Origin: an uncultured Lachnospiraceae bacterium
GTDB taxonomy: Bacteria > Bacillota > Clostridia > Lachnospirales > Lachnospiraceae
Direction: 5' to 3'
NCBI GenBank assembly: GCA_902797785.1
Contig: CADBUD010000218.1
Location: 1 to 16,655 of the forward strand
DNA length: 16,655 nt
Position numbers and translations under genes: made by a program. The notes beneath the pieces are model-generated. The model saw only the letters and a list, made by a program, of their open reading frames with translations. It was not told where the DNA came from and made no database searches. How positions within the stretch are numbered: the stretch's first letter is position 1; each line of letters starts with the position of its first letter. Of this stretch, positions 13,968 to 16,655 are shown in pieces.

Positions 13968-14778
13968 TTTTAGAACAAGCTGCTATCTAATGGGAATCTT
14001 AAACGTGACGCCGGATTCATTCTCTGACGGGGGAAAATGGAATTCCATTGATGCGGCGCTGTTTCATACGGAGCAGATGATCCATGAGGGAGCCGCGATC
14101 ATCGATATCGGAGGGGAATCTGCAAGGCCGGGACATCAGCCGGTATCAGAGGAAGAAGAGATCGAGCGTGTCCTCCCTTATATTGAAGCCATCAAACAGA
14201 GGTTTGACATTCCAATCTCAATTGATACGTACAAAGCAAAAACAGCGAAAGAGGCTTTCCTTGCGGGAGCAGATCTGCTGAACGATATCTGGGGACTGAA
14301 GGGTTCAAAGGAGATTGCGGAAATTGCGGCAAAGTTTCAGCGGCCCTGCTGCCTGATGCATAACCGGAACCGGGAACAGCAGCCATATGTCAGGCTGATG
14401 GATGAGGTTCTGTCAGATTTAAGGGAAAGCCTTCAGATTGCATATGATGCAGGAATCAAAAAAGAGAACCTCCTGCTCGATCCGGGAATCGGATTTGGAA
14501 AAACGACAGAGGAAAATCTGATCGTGCTGAATCATTTAGAGCGGCTGTTGGAGCTGGACTATCCGATCCTTTTGGGAACCAGCAGAAAATCCGTGATTGG
14601 AAATACCCTGGATCTTCCGACCGATCAGAGAGTGGAAGGAACCATCGCCACGACGGTGATGGGTGTGTTGAAGGGCTGCCGGATCTTTCGGGTTCATGAT
14701 GTAAAAGAAAACTACAGGGCAATGAAAATGGCAGAGGCCATCATAAATCATCAGGAAAAAGACAATGCTTTTTCCTGA
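13942..14778 (+). CDS. folP: Dihydropteroate synthase
   Basis: Condenses 6-hydroxymethyl-dihydropterin pyrophosphate with p-aminobenzoate, the sulfonamide-targeted step. It has 278 aa. AGGAAGGAG lies 7 nt before the ATG, inside folC. TIM-barrel motifs are GILNVTPDSFSDGG (18-31), DIGGESARPG (55-64), ISIDTY (92-97), NDIWG, LLDPGIGFGKT (178-188), LGTSRKSVIG (211-220) and FRVHDV (249-254). Loop 2 has Ala61 where ESTRPG with Thr is usual. The other pterin-branch genes (folE, folB, folK) are not in the window. Confidence 0.97.
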   Translation: MKIGTKEFDFRTSCYLMGILNVTPDSFSDGGKWNSIDAALFHTEQMIHEGAAIIDIGGESARPGHQPVSEEEEIERVLPYIEAIKQRFDIPISIDTYKAKTAKEAFLAGADLLNDIWGLKGSKEIAEIAAKFQRPCCLMHNRNREQQPYVRLMDEVLSDLRESLQIAYDAGIKKENLLLDPGIGFGKTTEENLIVLNHLERLLELDYPILLGTSRKSVIGNTLDLPTDQRVEGTIATTVMGVLKGCRIFRVHDVKENYRAMKMAEAIINHQEKDNAFS

Positions 14779-14802
14779 CGAGTATTCTTGGAGGAAAAAA
14801 GA

Positions 14803-16476
14803 ATGGAAATGACAGAAAAAGAAGAAGTAGTATCCAAAAATTTTATCGAACAAATCATAGAAAAGGATTTGCAGGAGGGAACCTATGATACGGTTTGTAC
14901 CCGCTTTCCGCCGGAGCCGAATGGTTATCTCCATATCGGACATGCAAAATCGATTTTATTAAATTATGGTCTGGCGCAGGAATATCACGGTGAGTTTCAC
15001 ATGCGCTTTGATGACACCAATCCGACAAAAGAAAAAACGGAGTTCGTAGATTCGATCAAAGAGGATATTCAGTGGCTGGGAGCCGATTGGAAGGATCATC
15101 TGTATTTTGCGTCAGACTATTTCCAGCAGATGTATGAAGGTGCGATAAAGCTGATCAAAAAAGGAAAGGCCTATGTCTGCGATCTGACCCCGGATCAGAT
15201 TCGGGAGTATCGTGGAACCTTGACTGAGCCGGGGAAGAACAGCCCGTACAGGGATCGTAGTGTGGAGGAAAATCTGGCCTTGTTCGAGGAAATGAAAAAC
15301 GGAGTCTATGCAGATGGAGAAAAAGTGCTTCGGGCAAAAATCGATATGGCCTCCCCGAACATCAATATGAGAGATCCGATCATTTACCGGGTTGCCCATG
15401 TCTCCCATCACAATACAGGAGATCAGTGGTGCATCTATCCAATGTATGACTATGCCCATCCGGTAGAAGATGCAATTGAAGGAATCACCCATTCCATCTG
15501 TACGCTGGAATTTGAAGATCATCGTCCTTTATATGACTGGGTGGTACGTGAGCTGGAGTTTGAAAAACCACCGAAGCAGATTGAGTTCGCCAAGCTGTAT
15601 CTGACCAATGTCGTGACAGGAAAACGCTATATCAAAAAGCTGGTAGAGGAGAACATCGTAGATGGTTGGGATGATCCACGTCTGGTATCGCTCGCGGCGC
15701 TTCGACGCAGAGGTTTTACGCCGGAGTCCATTCAAAAATTTGTTTCGCTCTGCGGCGTATCCAAGGCAGATAATTCTGTGGACTATGCGATGCTGGAATA
15801 TTGTATCCGGGAAGATTTAAAGCAGAAGGCGCCTCGCTTTATGGCAGTGACCGATCCGTTAAAGCTGGTGATTGATAATTATCCGGAGGATTCGATAGAA
15901 TATCTGGATGCTCCGAACAATATGGAGAATGAAGCGTTGGGCAGCAGAAAGCTTCCCTTTGGCAGAGAGCTTTACATTGAACGGGAGGATTTCATGGAAG
16001 AACCGCCAAAGAAATATTTCCGTCTGTTCCCGGGAAATGAAGTACGTCTGATGAATGCTTATTTTGTAAAATGTGTTTCTTTTGAAAAGGATGAGAATGG
16101 AAATGTGACCGTCGTACATTGCACTTATGATCCGGAGACAAAGGCAGGAAGCGGATTTACCGGACGGAAGGTAAAGGGAACGATTCACTGGGTATGCGCA
16201 AAGACCGCAATAGAAGCAGAGGTACGTCTTTATGACAATATCATAGATGAAGAAAAGGGGGTTTATAACGAAGACGGTACAATGAATATCAACGAAAACT
16301 CGTTGGAAGTACGAAAGGCATTTTTAGAGCCGGCATTTTCAGCAGCCAAGCCGGGAGATAAATATCAGTTCGTAAGAGAGGGATTTTTCTGTGTCGATAC
16401 AAGGGATACCACGCAGGATCGTTTGGTGTTGAACCGCATTGTTTCTTTGAAAAGTTCCTTTAAGCTTCCAAAATAA
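14803..16476 (+). CDS. glnS: Glutaminyl-tRNA synthetase
   Basis: Class I synthetase directly charging tRNA-Gln; many Firmicutes lack it and use the amidotransferase route. ATG 14803 has GGAGG (14790-14794) 8 nt upstream; a TTG five codons earlier overlaps that site and is rejected. It has 557 aa. Motifs are RFPPEPNGYLHIGHAKS (HIGH 44-47), MRFDDTNPTKE, DQWCIYPMYDYAHP, SICTLEFEDHR, VDGWDDPRLVSLAALRRRG and a C-terminal anticodon-binding beta-barrel region with FRLFPGNEVRLMNAY. The expected MSKR loop is replaced by VTGKR (271-275). It lies 24 nt after folP and is probably on the tyrS transcript. Confidence 0.97.
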   Translation: MEMTEKEEVVSKNFIEQIIEKDLQEGTYDTVCTRFPPEPNGYLHIGHAKSILLNYGLAQEYHGEFHMRFDDTNPTKEKTEFVDSIKEDIQWLGADWKDHLYFASDYFQQMYEGAIKLIKKGKAYVCDLTPDQIREYRGTLTEPGKNSPYRDRSVEENLALFEEMKNGVYADGEKVLRAKIDMASPNINMRDPIIYRVAHVSHHNTGDQWCIYPMYDYAHPVEDAIEGITHSICTLEFEDHRPLYDWVVRELEFEKPPKQIEFAKLYLTNVVTGKRYIKKLVEENIVDGWDDPRLVSLAALRRRGFTPESIQKFVSLCGVSKADNSVDYAMLEYCIREDLKQKAPRFMAVTDPLKLVIDNYPEDSIEYLDAPNNMENEALGSRKLPFGRELYIEREDFMEEPPKKYFRLFPGNEVRLMNAYFVKCVSFEKDENGNVTVVHCTYDPETKAGSGFTGRKVKGTIHWVCAKTAIEAEVRLYDNIIDEEKGVYNEDGTMNINENSLEVRKAFLEPAFSAAKPGDKYQFVREGFFCVDTRDTTQDRLVLNRIVSLKSSFKLPK

Positions 16477-16557
16477 AAAAGCAGTTCAGTCCTATTCTTT
16501 ATGCCGGTGAAGTCGTAAGATGGAGCTGCTGCCGGGAGATGAAAGGTGGTGCCTGAA

Positions 16558-16655
16558 ATGAAGAAGATTGGAATTGGATACGAGAATTATAAAGAATTCA
16601 TAGACAGGGACATGTATTATGTCGATAAGACGATGCTCATCCGGGATATCATAGA
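16558..16655 (+). CDS. AAA-ATPase-like protein, 5' part only
   Basis: The frame opens at ATG 16558 after AAAGGTGGT (16542-16549) and is cut by the window edge after 32 codons. MKKIGIGYENYKEFIDRD and YYVDKTMLIRDII match the start of the AAA-ATPase-like family (PF09820-type) whose members usually end in a PD-(D/E)XK-like nuclease domain; the YVDKT motif is diagnostic. These are often multicopy accessory genes in Lachnospiraceae and Bacteroidetes, of uncertain function. The identification rests on the N-terminus only. Confidence 0.8.
   Translation, partial: MKKIGIGYENYKEFIDRDMYYVDKTMLIRDII

Noticed and set aside
14536..14943. Minus-strand frame across the folP-glnS junction
   Set aside because: Overlaps two certain genes; its low-complexity aromatic translation is typical of an antisense shadow.
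16480..16530. AGCAGTTC/GAGCTGCT stem after glnS as a terminator
   Set aside because: 8 bp with a 35-nt loop and no U-tract. The GAGCTGCTGCC there also recalls the start of R1, but the similarity stops at once.
1..16655. CRISPR array, tRNA, rRNA, prophage or complete insertion sequence
   Set aside because: No regularly spaced repeats, no tRNA-like cloverleaf signatures, no transposase, integrase or phage genes seen.

Overview
The window looks like chromosome of an anaerobic Firmicute, most likely a Lachnospiraceae-type Clostridium relative. The basis is moderate GC, strong AGGAGG-type ribosome sites, sigmaA promoters with extended -10 boxes, a T-box riboswitch, a YkpA-type ABC-F ATPase, a DUF5721-type protein that I associate with this group, and Big_2/Big_4 domains on a secreted GH43 enzyme. 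The taxon is inferred from gene content, not proven.

Layout. 1-203 holds a hairpin-rich repeat (family R1) and a small stem-loop. 204-2819 (minus) encodes a secreted GH43 arabinan/xylan-type glycosidase with an Ig-like domain before the catalytic propeller and three Big_2 domains after it. Its promoter is divergent from a second sigmaA promoter, and two 20-bp tandem repeats fill the gap between the two -35 boxes. The second promoter drives a decayed gene (3060-3627) of the L-2-amino-thiazoline-4-carboxylate hydrolase family, frameshifted by one A and missing its C-terminal part. glpK (glycerol kinase) follows with its own promoter and converges on ykpA (ABC-F ATPase, minus, 5366-7003). Between them lie a GC-rich hairpin and a 100-bp MITE-like element with terminal inverted repeats.

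7266-9745 is a likely operon: ybaK (editing deacylase for Cys-tRNA-Pro), a DUF5721-type protein and a transglutaminase-like lipoprotein. Next comes degV (fatty-acid binding), whose leader carries the second R1 copy. From 10927 a promoter and a tyrosine T-box control tyrS, followed closely by folC, folP and glnS (TAAATG junction, 26-bp overlap, 24-bp gap). This looks like one transcript joining two aminoacyl-tRNA synthetases to two folate genes. The window ends in the first 32 codons of an AAA-ATPase-like protein.

The most interesting non-coding content is two dispersed structured repeat families. R1 has two copies. R2 has three, which lie inside the MITE-like element, across the ybaK stop codon, and in the tyrS leader between the T-box terminator and the ribosome site. 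The divergent tandem-repeat control region and the Tyr T-box over fol genes and glnS also merit a second look. No tRNA, rRNA, CRISPR array, transposase or prophage gene was seen.
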